A stretch of 64,000 nucleotides of DNA from an uncultured Oscillospiraceae bacterium (GTDB lineage Bacteria > Bacillota > Clostridia > Oscillospirales > Oscillospiraceae): the NCBI GenBank assembly GCA_910578505.1, contig CAJTPV010000001.1, positions 1 to 64,000 of the forward strand, given 5' to 3'. The notes below the pieces were generated by a model. That model made no database searches. It was not told the origin of the DNA and worked only from the letters and a program-made list of their open reading frames with translations. Of this stretch, positions 32,711-39,110 are shown in pieces (the first letter of the stretch is position 1; each line of letters starts with the position of its first letter). Made by a program: the position numbers and the translations under genes.

Positions 32711-34551
32711 AGGAATTCATTTCGCCAATATTGCTGCAGGTATACGAATTTCTGATACAGCTCCCGGCGGTCCGCCGGGACGGCGTCGGTCAATACGCCG
32801 TCCACCACATAGCGGCCCTTGATGCTGACCACCGGGAAAACATCCATCATCTGATCCATGGCCTGGGTAAAGGCGGAGCCCTTCCAACCCAGCTGGCGGA
32901 AGAGGACATTCATCAGATAACAGGGCGACACGCTGGGGCCCTCCCCCGTCATGTCGTGGCCGATAACGGCCTTGGCCGCATCGTTGGCCCAGATCAGGTA
33001 GCGGGTGCTGTAGTGGGTGAAAAAGCCCTCCTCCGTACTGAGATCCAGATTCACGCCCATCTCCTCATAGAAGACCTTGTTGTCCCCCATCCAGGGCAGA
33101 TGATCGCCAAAGGTCACCAGCACCACCGGCTCCTCATCCTCCCGCAGGCGGTCCATCAGTTTGGCCAGCTCCTGGTCGGTCTTCCAAATCACGTCCAGGT
33201 AGTTGGTGATGGCCTTCCGGCACTCCAGGCTGTAGTCCCCCGCCAGCAGCTCCTCCACCCCCATGTCCCAGGTGGCGTAGGGGCCGTGGCTCTCCACGTT
33301 GACGGAGAAGGAGAAATAGGGTCTGCCGGTGGCCTTGTTCTTTTGAAAATCGCTGTAGATTGCGGGCAGAAGATAGGCGTCCTCGGGGTAGATGGCGTCC
33401 GTCATGTTCTCAAAGTCGCCCTCCATGAAGCGGTAGCGCTCCAGGCCCATGTAGGCGTTGATATTCTGCCGGTTGTAAAACCACTGGTGATAGGGGTGGC
33501 TGCCCTCCGCCGTGTAGCCCTGGCTGCGCAGGTACCAGGCGTAGGAGTTGACGTTATGGCGGAAGTTGTGGAGGCGGTAGTTGCCCGTGAGAAAGCACCG
33601 CTCCGTGTCAATGGTGCCGCCGGCGAAGATGTTGGTCACCAGATTGCCGGTATAGCTCTCCGCCTCCAGCTGGTGATAGAGCTCGTAGCCGCTGGTGTCC
33701 AGCCCTGGGATGTCGTATCGGGAGAAATCAGCGTAGGCCTCCCGCATGATGGCGATGACGCTGATTTTCCTGTCCGCCGGGATGTCCTCGTCCTGATAAG
33801 CGGACAGCAGCGCCGCCGCCTTGCCCTTGCTGTAGCCGGCGGGGGGGATCTCCCAAAAATCCCGGATGCTGTAGACAAAGGGGTAGAAAAAGCCGTGGGC
33901 GATGTAATTTTCCGTGTCGCTCCACATCTCCAGGTGCTCGAAATTGTCCACCGCGTCATAGCGGTCCACGTCGTTATAGAACGGCAGCAGGGCGGCGCAG
34001 GCCAGGACCAGGGCCGCCAGCGGGACCAGCCGCTGCCGCCACCGCAGCCGGCCTCTGGCCAACAGGGCCAGCAGCAGCGTACCCGCCAGCAGGCAGGCGG
34101 CAATCAGAAGCATCCGGGTATTGACAAACAGGTCGTAGTGTCCGCTGTCCGCCATGGCGGTGGCCTCCCGGAGGTTGAACATATCCTCAAAGAGGAGGGG
34201 GTCGTCCCGGAACTCAATTTTGAAAAAATTCCCCAGGCTCAGGCCAAAGGCGGCCAGCCCACCCAGGAAAAAGCCCGCCCAGGCCCGGCCCAGCAGGGTA
34301 TACGCGGCCAGGACCAGCACAACCACCGGCGCGATGTTCAGCACAGTGGTATCCCAGGACTCCAGATATCCGTAGAAGACCTCGCGGGGGAACGCGCCCA
34401 CAGCCAGCAGCAGCACCAGTATGCCCAGCCCCACCCCGGCGGCCAGCAGCAGCGCGGCCCGCCAGATATAGTAGACGGTCTTTTTCCATACCGGCCAGGA
34501 GGGGTCTGTCTCCCTCCGCAGCAGGAAAATCTTGTCCAAAAAACGACTCAA
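32695..34551 (-). CDS. LTA synthase/sulfatase-family membrane protein
   Basis: A 618-residue alkaline-phosphatase-superfamily enzyme: about five TM helices in residues 25-185, then an extracytoplasmic catalytic domain from ~235 ('ISVIAIMREAYADFSRYD', 'AGGTIDTERCFLTGNYRLH' with the candidate nucleophile Thr, 'SFSVNVESHGPY', 'LVTFGDHLPWMGDN' metal ligands). It probably transfers glycerol-phosphate or a related group to cell-surface polymers, as in LtaS; exact donor unknown. The start is TTG at 34551 after AAGGTG; the nearby ATG is out of frame. Its promoter is at 34614-34642. The C-terminus 'EFLFGDV' abuts the Rpn remnant. Confidence 0.85.
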   Translation of the reverse strand: MSRFLDKIFLLRRETDPSWPVWKKTVYYIWRAALLLAAGVGLGILVLLLAVGAFPREVFYGYLESWDTTVLNIAPVVVLVLAAYTLLGRAWAGFFLGGLAAFGLSLGNFFKIEFRDDPLLFEDMFNLREATAMADSGHYDLFVNTRMLLIAACLLAGTLLLALLARGRLRWRQRLVPLAALVLACAALLPFYNDVDRYDAVDNFEHLEMWSDTENYIAHGFFYPFVYSIRDFWEIPPAGYSKGKAAALLSAYQDEDIPADRKISVIAIMREAYADFSRYDIPGLDTSGYELYHQLEAESYTGNLVTNIFAGGTIDTERCFLTGNYRLHNFRHNVNSYAWYLRSQGYTAEGSHPYHQWFYNRQNINAYMGLERYRFMEGDFENMTDAIYPEDAYLLPAIYSDFQKNKATGRPYFSFSVNVESHGPYATWDMGVEELLAGDYSLECRKAITNYLDVIWKTDQELAKLMDRLREDEEPVVLVTFGDHLPWMGDNKVFYEEMGVNLDLSTEEGFFTHYSTRYLIWANDAAKAVIGHDMTGEGPSVSPCYLMNVLFRQLGWKGSAFTQAMDQMMDVFPVVSIKGRYVVDGVLTDAVPADRRELYQKFVYLQQYWRNEFLFGDV

Positions 34552-34613
34552 TCCATCACCTTCCCACCTGGCTCCATGCGCTCTCCTGTCGGCGCAGGCC
34601 TCTTTTGCGTAAC

Positions 34614-34642
34614 AGTATAGTCGTTTTTCTTTAAAATAGCAA
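34614..34642 (-). promoter_or_regulatory. Sigma-A promoter for LTA-synthase-like gene
   Basis: Minus-strand TTGCTA (34642-34637), 17-base spacer, TATACT (34619-34614). Confidence 0.65.
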
Positions 34643-34713
34643 GTAAAATCCTTTAAAATTTGTTTATATTCCTCTTGCGAACCGGCGAAGGCCGCCGCCG
34701 GGGAGTCTGAAAG

Positions 34714-34751
34714 CGCAAAAGGCCCGCGGCAAAACCCCTGCTGCCGCGGGC
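34714..34751 (-). terminator. Intrinsic terminator after polysaccharide deacetylase gene
   Basis: GCCCGCGGC (34751-34743 on the minus strand) pairs with GCCGCGGGC (34730-34722), then CTTTT. Confidence 0.8.
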
Positions 34752-34764
34752 TGTGGATTTACTT

Positions 34765-35649
34765 TTACGCGGCGGGCGCGGCCTCCGGTTCCGCAGCCGG
34801 TACGGGGAGGGTCAGGGGTGCATCCGTCCGCCCCTGGGAGAAATATGTAAAGCCGTACAGCCCATTGGGCTGGGGCAGCTCGCCGTAGTAATACGCCATC
34901 AGCTCCGTGACAGTCACCAGCTGATACCCCTGCTCCTGAAGCCAGGGGACCAGCGCTGCCGCCGCCTGGGCCGAGCTCTCGCGGATACTGTGCATCAGCA
35001 CCACAGCGCCGTCCAGATTCTGCAGGCTCTGCACATAGCTGACCACCTTCTGGGGGTCTTTGGTGCGCCAGTCCTCGGTGTCGATGTTCCAGGTGATGAG
35101 GCTGCGGCCTGTGGCGGTGCGAACGGTCTTGTTCACCGCGCCATAGGGGGGCCGGACCAGGGTAGGGGCGGGTACGCCGGCGGCGATAAAGGCCGCGTCC
35201 GCCGCCGCCAGGTCCTCCAGCAGAGGGCCGGCCTTCATCTTGCTGAGATTTTTATGCACATAGGAGTGGCTGCCGATCTCACAGCCCAGCTCCGCCTCCC
35301 GCGCCACAACGGCGGGATATTTGGCCACGTTGACGCCCACCTCGAAGAAGGTGGCCACAGCGTGGTTCGCCTCCAGGACGTCCAGGATCTGGTTGGAGTA
35401 TATCTCGTGGGGGCCGTCGTCAAAGGTGAGGGCCACCATGGGCTTGGCCGGGTCGATGACGCGGACATAGGGCTCCTCCGGCTCCATGGGGGCCGGCTCC
35501 GCCGTTTCCCCGCTGTCCGCGGCCTCCTGGGGCTGCTGGAGAACAGCGGCGGGAGCGGCCGGTTCCTCCTCCGGGAGTGCGGCGGCGTGGACAACGCAGC
35601 CGGAAAAGAACAGGGCTGCGGACAGAAGTATGGAAACAAGACGGCTCAT
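34765..35649 (-). CDS. Polysaccharide deacetylase (NodB domain) lipoprotein
   Basis: A 294-residue exported carbohydrate esterase 4 enzyme. Signal with possible lipobox 'LFFSGC' (Cys ~18), an acidic Pro-rich linker, then the NodB domain from ~60: metal/catalytic 'TFDDGPHEIYS' (Asp-Asp), 'GSHSYVHKNL' (HxxxH-type ligands), 'RPPYGAVN', 'WNIDTEDW' and 'VVLMHSI' motifs, all five conserved blocks. It should remove N-acetyl groups from peptidoglycan or a related surface glycan. The ATG at 35649 follows AAGGAAG. Located between an LTA-synthase-like gene and spoVAF, fitting a cell-envelope region. Confidence 0.9.
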   Translation of the reverse strand: MSRLVSILLSAALFFSGCVVHAAALPEEEPAAPAAVLQQPQEAADSGETAEPAPMEPEEPYVRVIDPAKPMVALTFDDGPHEIYSNQILDVLEANHAVATFFEVGVNVAKYPAVVAREAELGCEIGSHSYVHKNLSKMKAGPLLEDLAAADAAFIAAGVPAPTLVRPPYGAVNKTVRTATGRSLITWNIDTEDWRTKDPQKVVSYVQSLQNLDGAVVLMHSIRESSAQAAAALVPWLQEQGYQLVTVTELMAYYYGELPQPNGLYGFTYFSQGRTDAPLTLPVPAAEPEAAPAA

Positions 35650-35686
35650 AGCAAACGACTTCCTTCGACAAAATTTAGCATACCCT

Positions 35687-35715
35687 ATTATCGCTCTAAA
35701 TTCCCAGAAAAGCAA
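35687..35715 (-). promoter_or_regulatory. Sigma-A promoter for polysaccharide deacetylase
   Basis: Minus-strand TTGCTT (35715-35710), 17-base spacer, GATAAT (35692-35687). Confidence 0.55.
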
Positions 35716-35774
35716 GAGGCAATCAATGACATTTTGGTTACAGGTTTTCAAAATTTCCCAGCGGCATGGGCCGC

Positions 35775-35804
35775 GGATAACCGGGGCGTTCCCGGCGCAT
35801 ACTA
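35775..35804 (+). promoter_or_regulatory. Candidate sigma-G promoter for spoVAF
   Basis: GGATAA (35775-35780), 17-base spacer, CATACTA (35798-35804). This fits the forespore sigma-G consensus (gnATR, 17-18 bases, CATnnTA), and the gene downstream belongs to the sigma-G-dependent SpoVA set. Confidence 0.6.
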
Positions 35805-35834
35805 GGGGGCAAACAGGGAATCGGAGGAAAGAGG

Positions 35835-37253
35835 ATGGACACACTGACAAACAGCCTCAGCGAAAACCAGCGGACGCTGGACACGCTGCTGGGCGTGGGC
35901 CGCAATTACGACGTCATCAACCGGGACCTCTATGTGGGCAGCCGGAAGGGGCGGCTGTACGTCATCGACGGCTATGGCGACGACGGCGTTATTGAGCGCA
36001 TCATATCCTTCCTGCTGGGGCGGGGCGGGGACCTGGCGGCGGAGGCGGCGGACATGCAGGACTTTATTGACCGCTGCGTCACCTTCTGCGAGGTGGACTG
36101 TGAAAACAACGTTGATAAGGTCCTGAAGGGGGCCTTCATCGGCAAGACCATCCTCCTGCTGGAGGGCTTTGACTACTGCGCCATGATTGACGCCAAGCAG
36201 TTTCCCGGCCGGAGCGTGGAGGAGCCGTCGGACGGCAAGGTCCTGCGGGGCAGCCACGACGGCTTTACGGAGACGATGGTGCAGAACACGGCCCTGCTGC
36301 GCCGCCGCATCCGGGATACGCATCTCACGCTGGAGAGCCACCAGGTGGGGGGCAGGAGCCGGACGGACGTGGTACTGGCCTATATGGACAACCAGGCAGA
36401 CCCCAAGGACCTGGAGGAGCTGCGGCGGAAGCTGGAGCAAATCGACGTGGGCTCCATCGCCATGAGTCAGGAGAGCGTGGCGGAGGCCATTGTCAAGCCG
36501 CAGTGGTACAACCCCTTCCCCAAGGTGCGGTACACAGAGCGGCCTGACACGGCTACAGCATGCATTATGGAGGGCAGTATTGTGCTGCTTGTAGACAACT
36601 CGCCGTCTGTGATGATCATGCCCACCAGCCTCTTTGACTTCATGGAGGAGGCCAACGACTACTATTTCCCGCCCCTGGTGGGCACATACCTGCGGTATCT
36701 GCGGATGGTGGTGCTGCTGCTGGCGCTGTTCATCACGCCGGTGTGGTACCTGCTGGTGAAGGACGCCGGCCGGGTGCCGGGGGCGCTGCAGTTCATCGTG
36801 CCGGAGGAGCCGGGCAGCGTGCCGCTGCTGGTGCAGCTGCTGCTATTGGATTTTGTGGTGGACCTGCTGAAGCTGGCCAGCCTCAATACGCCGGATGCGC
36901 TGAGCAATTCCTTCAGCATGCTGGGGGCGCTGATTCTGGGGGATTTTGCGGTGCAGGCCCGGTGGTTGGTGCCGGAGGTGCTGGTGTATATGGCCTTTGT
37001 GGCCATCGCCAACTTTGCCCAGCCCAGCTTTGAGCTGGGCTACGCGCTGAAGCTGATACGGATGCTGTTTTTGATTTTGGTGGCAGCCTTTGACGTGTGG
37101 GGCCTGATCGGGGGGATTATTGGGCTGTTCCTGCTGCTGGCCTCCACGAAGCCGATTCTGGGGCGAGGATACCTCTATCCGCTCATTCCCTTTGACGGCA
37201 AGGCCATGGGGCGGCTGCTGGTGCGGCAGCCCATCAGCGGGAAGAATTCCTGA
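35835..37253 (+). CDS. spoVAF: Stage V sporulation protein AF (GerA family)
   Basis: A 472-residue GerA-family membrane protein matching SpoVAF: soluble N-terminal half ('VGRNYDVINRDLYVGSRKGR', 'DVVLAYMDNQADPKDLEELR', 'PQWYNPFPKVRYTERPDTA', 'LVDNSPSVMIMPTSLFDFME') followed by about five TM segments from residue ~285 and a short cytoplasmic tail. In spore formers it supports release of dipicolinic acid or nutrient germination in the forespore inner membrane. SD GGAGG precedes the ATG and a sigma-G-like promoter lies 30 bases upstream. The remaining spoVA genes are not in this window. Confidence 0.9.
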   Translation: MDTLTNSLSENQRTLDTLLGVGRNYDVINRDLYVGSRKGRLYVIDGYGDDGVIERIISFLLGRGGDLAAEAADMQDFIDRCVTFCEVDCENNVDKVLKGAFIGKTILLLEGFDYCAMIDAKQFPGRSVEEPSDGKVLRGSHDGFTETMVQNTALLRRRIRDTHLTLESHQVGGRSRTDVVLAYMDNQADPKDLEELRRKLEQIDVGSIAMSQESVAEAIVKPQWYNPFPKVRYTERPDTATACIMEGSIVLLVDNSPSVMIMPTSLFDFMEEANDYYFPPLVGTYLRYLRMVVLLLALFITPVWYLLVKDAGRVPGALQFIVPEEPGSVPLLVQLLLLDFVVDLLKLASLNTPDALSNSFSMLGALILGDFAVQARWLVPEVLVYMAFVAIANFAQPSFELGYALKLIRMLFLILVAAFDVWGLIGGIIGLFLLLASTKPILGRGYLYPLIPFDGKAMGRLLVRQPISGKNS

Positions 37254-37308
37254 TAGTACCGCCGCGTCCCCTTTCTGCCGGCCTCTGCGGCAAAGTCAAC
37301 ATTTCCGC

Positions 37309-37337
37309 TTGTGTACGGCATGGTTCCATGGTATACT
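37309..37337 (+). promoter_or_regulatory. Promoter of the Rpn remnant
   Basis: TTGTGT (37309-37314), 17-base spacer, TATACT (37332-37337), followed by GAGGTGAT and tandem ATGs at 37354/37357. The start signals survive although the gene is broken. Confidence 0.5.
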
Positions 37338-37353
37338 GGACATGAGGTGATCC

Positions 37354-37792
37354 ATGATGCCGGAAATGAAGCGACAGCAGCATTGTGGGGCAGTACGTGG
37401 CGTTCTGCAAGATCGCGGATGAGCAGAGGGCTCTGTATGGGCTGACCAAGGAGGCCATACAGGAGACCATTCGCATTTGTCTCGAACGGGATATTCTGGC
37501 GCCGTTTCTGACGGCAAGACGGGAGGAGGTCGTTGATATTATGGAGATGCTGTTTAGTCAGGAGGAGGTTTGGGAACTGGACCGACAGGAGATTGCCAGA
37601 GAGGCGCACCGGGAGGGCCGCCGGGAAGGCCGTCAGGAGGGCCGTCAGGAGGGCCGCCAGGAAGTCGTCGGTCTGTACCGTGAATTGCAGCGCCGGTTGG
37701 ACCCTCTGGGCCGGGTCGGCGAACTGCTTGCCGCCATATCAGACGCTGATAAGCTCGCCGCACTGGCGCAGGAATTTGGTTTGAAGAGCTGA
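37354..37792 (+). pseudogene. Rpn-family nuclease remnant (start and C-terminus only)
   Basis: SD and ATG at 37354 begin 'MMPEMKRQQH', which soon goes out of frame and stops. From 37385 another frame gives the typical C-terminal third of an Rpn protein: 'QYVAFCKIADEQRALYGLTK', 'EAIQETIRICLERDILAPFL', 'REEVVDIMEMLFSQEE', then an Arg/Gly/Glu repeat ('EGRREGRQEGRQEGRQE') encoded by tandem 12-base DNA repeats. The nuclease core is deleted. The sequence ends in a hairpin terminator (37801-37831) that is copied at 38888-38918. Confidence 0.75.
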
Positions 37793-37800
37793 AACAGTGC

Positions 37801-37831
37801 AAAAAGGGGGGCTGACTGCCGCTGTCAGGCC
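37801..37831 (+). repeat. Left direct repeat (Rpn terminator copy)
   Basis: 31-base sequence AAAAAG.GGG.CTGAC... containing the 20-mer CTGACTGCCGCTGTCAGGCC (37812-37831), identical to 38899-38918. It is itself a hairpin. With its partner it brackets the RNA-nuclease cassette. Confidence 0.85.
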
Positions 37832-37849
37832 TTTCTCAGAATTTATTTG

Positions 37850-37878
37850 TTGACAATCGTGTGGTTTTTGCATATACT
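37850..37878 (+). promoter_or_regulatory. Strong sigma-A promoter of the structured RNA
   Basis: TTGACA (37850-37855), 17-base spacer, TATACT (37873-37878). Eleven of twelve hexamer positions match consensus; no SD or ORF follows for 280 bases. Confidence 0.85.
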
Positions 37879-37884
37879 AGTATA

Positions 37885-38138
37885 TAAAGGCAGTAATGTC
37901 TCTCGTGCGGCGGCACGTTAAAGCTGTGCTCTATATGGGAGAGGGTAAAGGCCCATACCTGTATTGGTATCCTGACGGATGCTGCGCCCGGCCCCTGGGA
38001 GACAAGCGGGCAGTCCCGTAGGGGACTTAATAAACCTACGCCTGTGTAGCTATCCTAACGGATAGTGCGCCTGACAGCCAGGAGAAAACACGCAGTTTAA
38101 CGCAAAAGGGCGGACGGCGCCGAGCTGTCCGCTTTTTT
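37885..38138 (+). ncRNA. Structured repeat RNA upstream of PBECR4 nuclease (candidate RNA antitoxin)
   Basis: Non-coding RNA of about 250 nt with its own promoter and terminator. A 5' part has a CGTGC/GCACG hairpin (37904-37917) enclosed by CTCTC/GAGAG pairing. Two tandem units with 83-base period follow (about 37952-38014 and 38035-38097), roughly two thirds identical. Each unit has hairpin a (CATAC.CT.GTATTG in one, CTACGC.CT.GTGTAG in the other, with compensatory changes), hairpin b (TATCC-TrAC-GGAT), and hairpin c closed by TGC(G)...(C)GCA with GGAGA in the loop. I do not recognise a known RNA family. The arrangement with the nuclease gene resembles type III toxin-antitoxin RNA; function is inferred. 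Confidence 0.7.
38110..38138 (+). terminator. Intrinsic terminator between RNA and nuclease gene
   Basis: GCGGACGGC (38110-38118) pairs with GCTGTCCGC (38124-38132), then TTTTTT (38133-38138). It lies 23 bases before the nuclease ATG, so nuclease mRNA would arise by read-through. Confidence 0.85.
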
Positions 38139-38161
38139 GCATAGTTAGAGAGAATTTTACT

Positions 38162-38821
38162 ATGGGAACCACTCCGAATAAAGCGCGAATCATACAAACG
38201 ATCACAAGTGCGGCAGTTCAATACAAGCAGCATTTAGTAGGCAAGACGTTCCTTTATGTTTTTGAAGGACGCATGATAGAGGTTGCATATCACGCCAAAG
38301 AATTTCGTCACCTCACGGGTGTTGCTGCTCGCGGTTTGACCGCACTTTCTTTTTATGACAAGGCCGTTGACGGCACCTTACAGGAAAGTCAGATATATTT
38401 CGACGTGAATCATCGGTTCCATTTATGCAAGCGCAAGATGAAGCACATCCAAAACCTCGCTTCCGTTGCCAACTCTGCTCTGATTGTTTTGGAGGATGCA
38501 GGTACGGCGACAGAGACCTATCACTTTGCGTTTACGGAATTGAAATTCACTCTCTGTCTTGGCAGGGATATAGACCCGGTAACAGGCAGTCAGAAAAGCG
38601 ATTATTATATTGTCAAGTCTTTGCGGGATGGCGATATGTTTGACCGGAGCGTCCACCAATACGAGTGCAATTACATATTCAGCCGGAAAAATGACCAGAA
38701 GCTATATGATACACCGTGCTATTCCGATGGGAAGGTAAGTATTCACGATTTGCCGGAAGATGTAAAGACAAAATTGCTCCCAGCGCTTTTGTCTGAAAGG
38801 GAAGGCAGCAAAGTGTGCTGA
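38162..38821 (+). CDS. PBECR4-type (BECR-fold) nuclease, putative toxin
   Basis: A 219-residue soluble protein. The block 'RMIEVAYHAKEFRHLTGVAA', then 'LSFYDKAVDGTLQESQIYFD' and later 'HQYECNYIFSRKND', matches the PBECR4 domain (phage-Barnase-EndoU-ColicinE5/D-RelE-like nuclease 4), a predicted RNase fold found in phage and mobile-element proteins. Candidate catalytic residues are the conserved His of 'FRHLTG', Tyr/Asp of 'FYDK' and late Tyr/Lys residues, but I cannot assign them firmly. Codon use is visibly AT-richer than the neighbours, suggesting transfer. SD is weak (AGAGAG). Only a terminator separates it from the repeat RNA upstream. Toxin role is inferred. Confidence 0.65.
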   Translation: MGTTPNKARIIQTITSAAVQYKQHLVGKTFLYVFEGRMIEVAYHAKEFRHLTGVAARGLTALSFYDKAVDGTLQESQIYFDVNHRFHLCKRKMKHIQNLASVANSALIVLEDAGTATETYHFAFTELKFTLCLGRDIDPVTGSQKSDYYIVKSLRDGDMFDRSVHQYECNYIFSRKNDQKLYDTPCYSDGKVSIHDLPEDVKTKLLPALLSEREGSKVC

Positions 38822-38837
38822 CACCCCTCCCGGCGTC

Positions 38838-38887
38838 CAGACAAAAGGAGACCGTCGATATTATGAAGAGGCAGAGGGAAATATAGG
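38838..38887 (+). pseudogene. Second Rpn 3'-fragment
   Basis: The stretch AGAC...GGAG...GATATTATG resembles the part of the Rpn remnant at 37517 that encodes 'RREEVVDIME', and is followed directly by the duplicated terminator. It is a short relic of an Rpn gene tail on the right side of the RNA-nuclease cassette. The rest of 38919-39110 holds nothing I recognise. Confidence 0.5.
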
Positions 38888-38918
38888 AAAAAGAGGGCCT
38901 GACTGCCGCTGTCAGGCC
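38888..38918 (+). repeat. Right direct repeat (Rpn terminator copy)
   Basis: Copy of 37801-37831 with two differences in 31 bases; forms the same GGCCTGAC/GTCAGGCC hairpin and is followed by CCTTTTTT, so it also terminates the nuclease gene. Confidence 0.85.
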
Positions 38919-39110
38919 CCTTTTTTGCCGCTATTCTGCTTTCTTCCGCTCCCCACGGCCCTTCGCGCCGAACACAACGGCCAGCGCACCCAGTTCCATC
39001 GCAGCAGGTCCGCTGGTCCCTTTTGCCAGCTCCCGCCGCCTCATCTTTTCTGCGCTTCTGCCCATACTAACCACACAGAAAAATCTTCGAAACAGAGGAG
39101 TGCTTGCGAC

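Noticed and set aside
37610..37665. Short tandem DNA repeats taken as a possible CRISPR array
   Set aside because: They are 12-base, in-frame, spacerless repeats encoding EGRQ units in an Rpn C-terminus; no cas genes are present.
37904..37923. Resemblance to a pistol ribozyme (CGTG...CACGTTAAA)
   Set aside because: The loop does not match the pistol pseudoknot strand, and the downstream complementary segment and third stem are absent; likely chance similarity.
32040..38918. Rpn remnants as an active transposon
   Set aside because: All copies lack the N-terminal catalytic part and there are no terminal inverted repeats or target duplications typical of insertion sequences.
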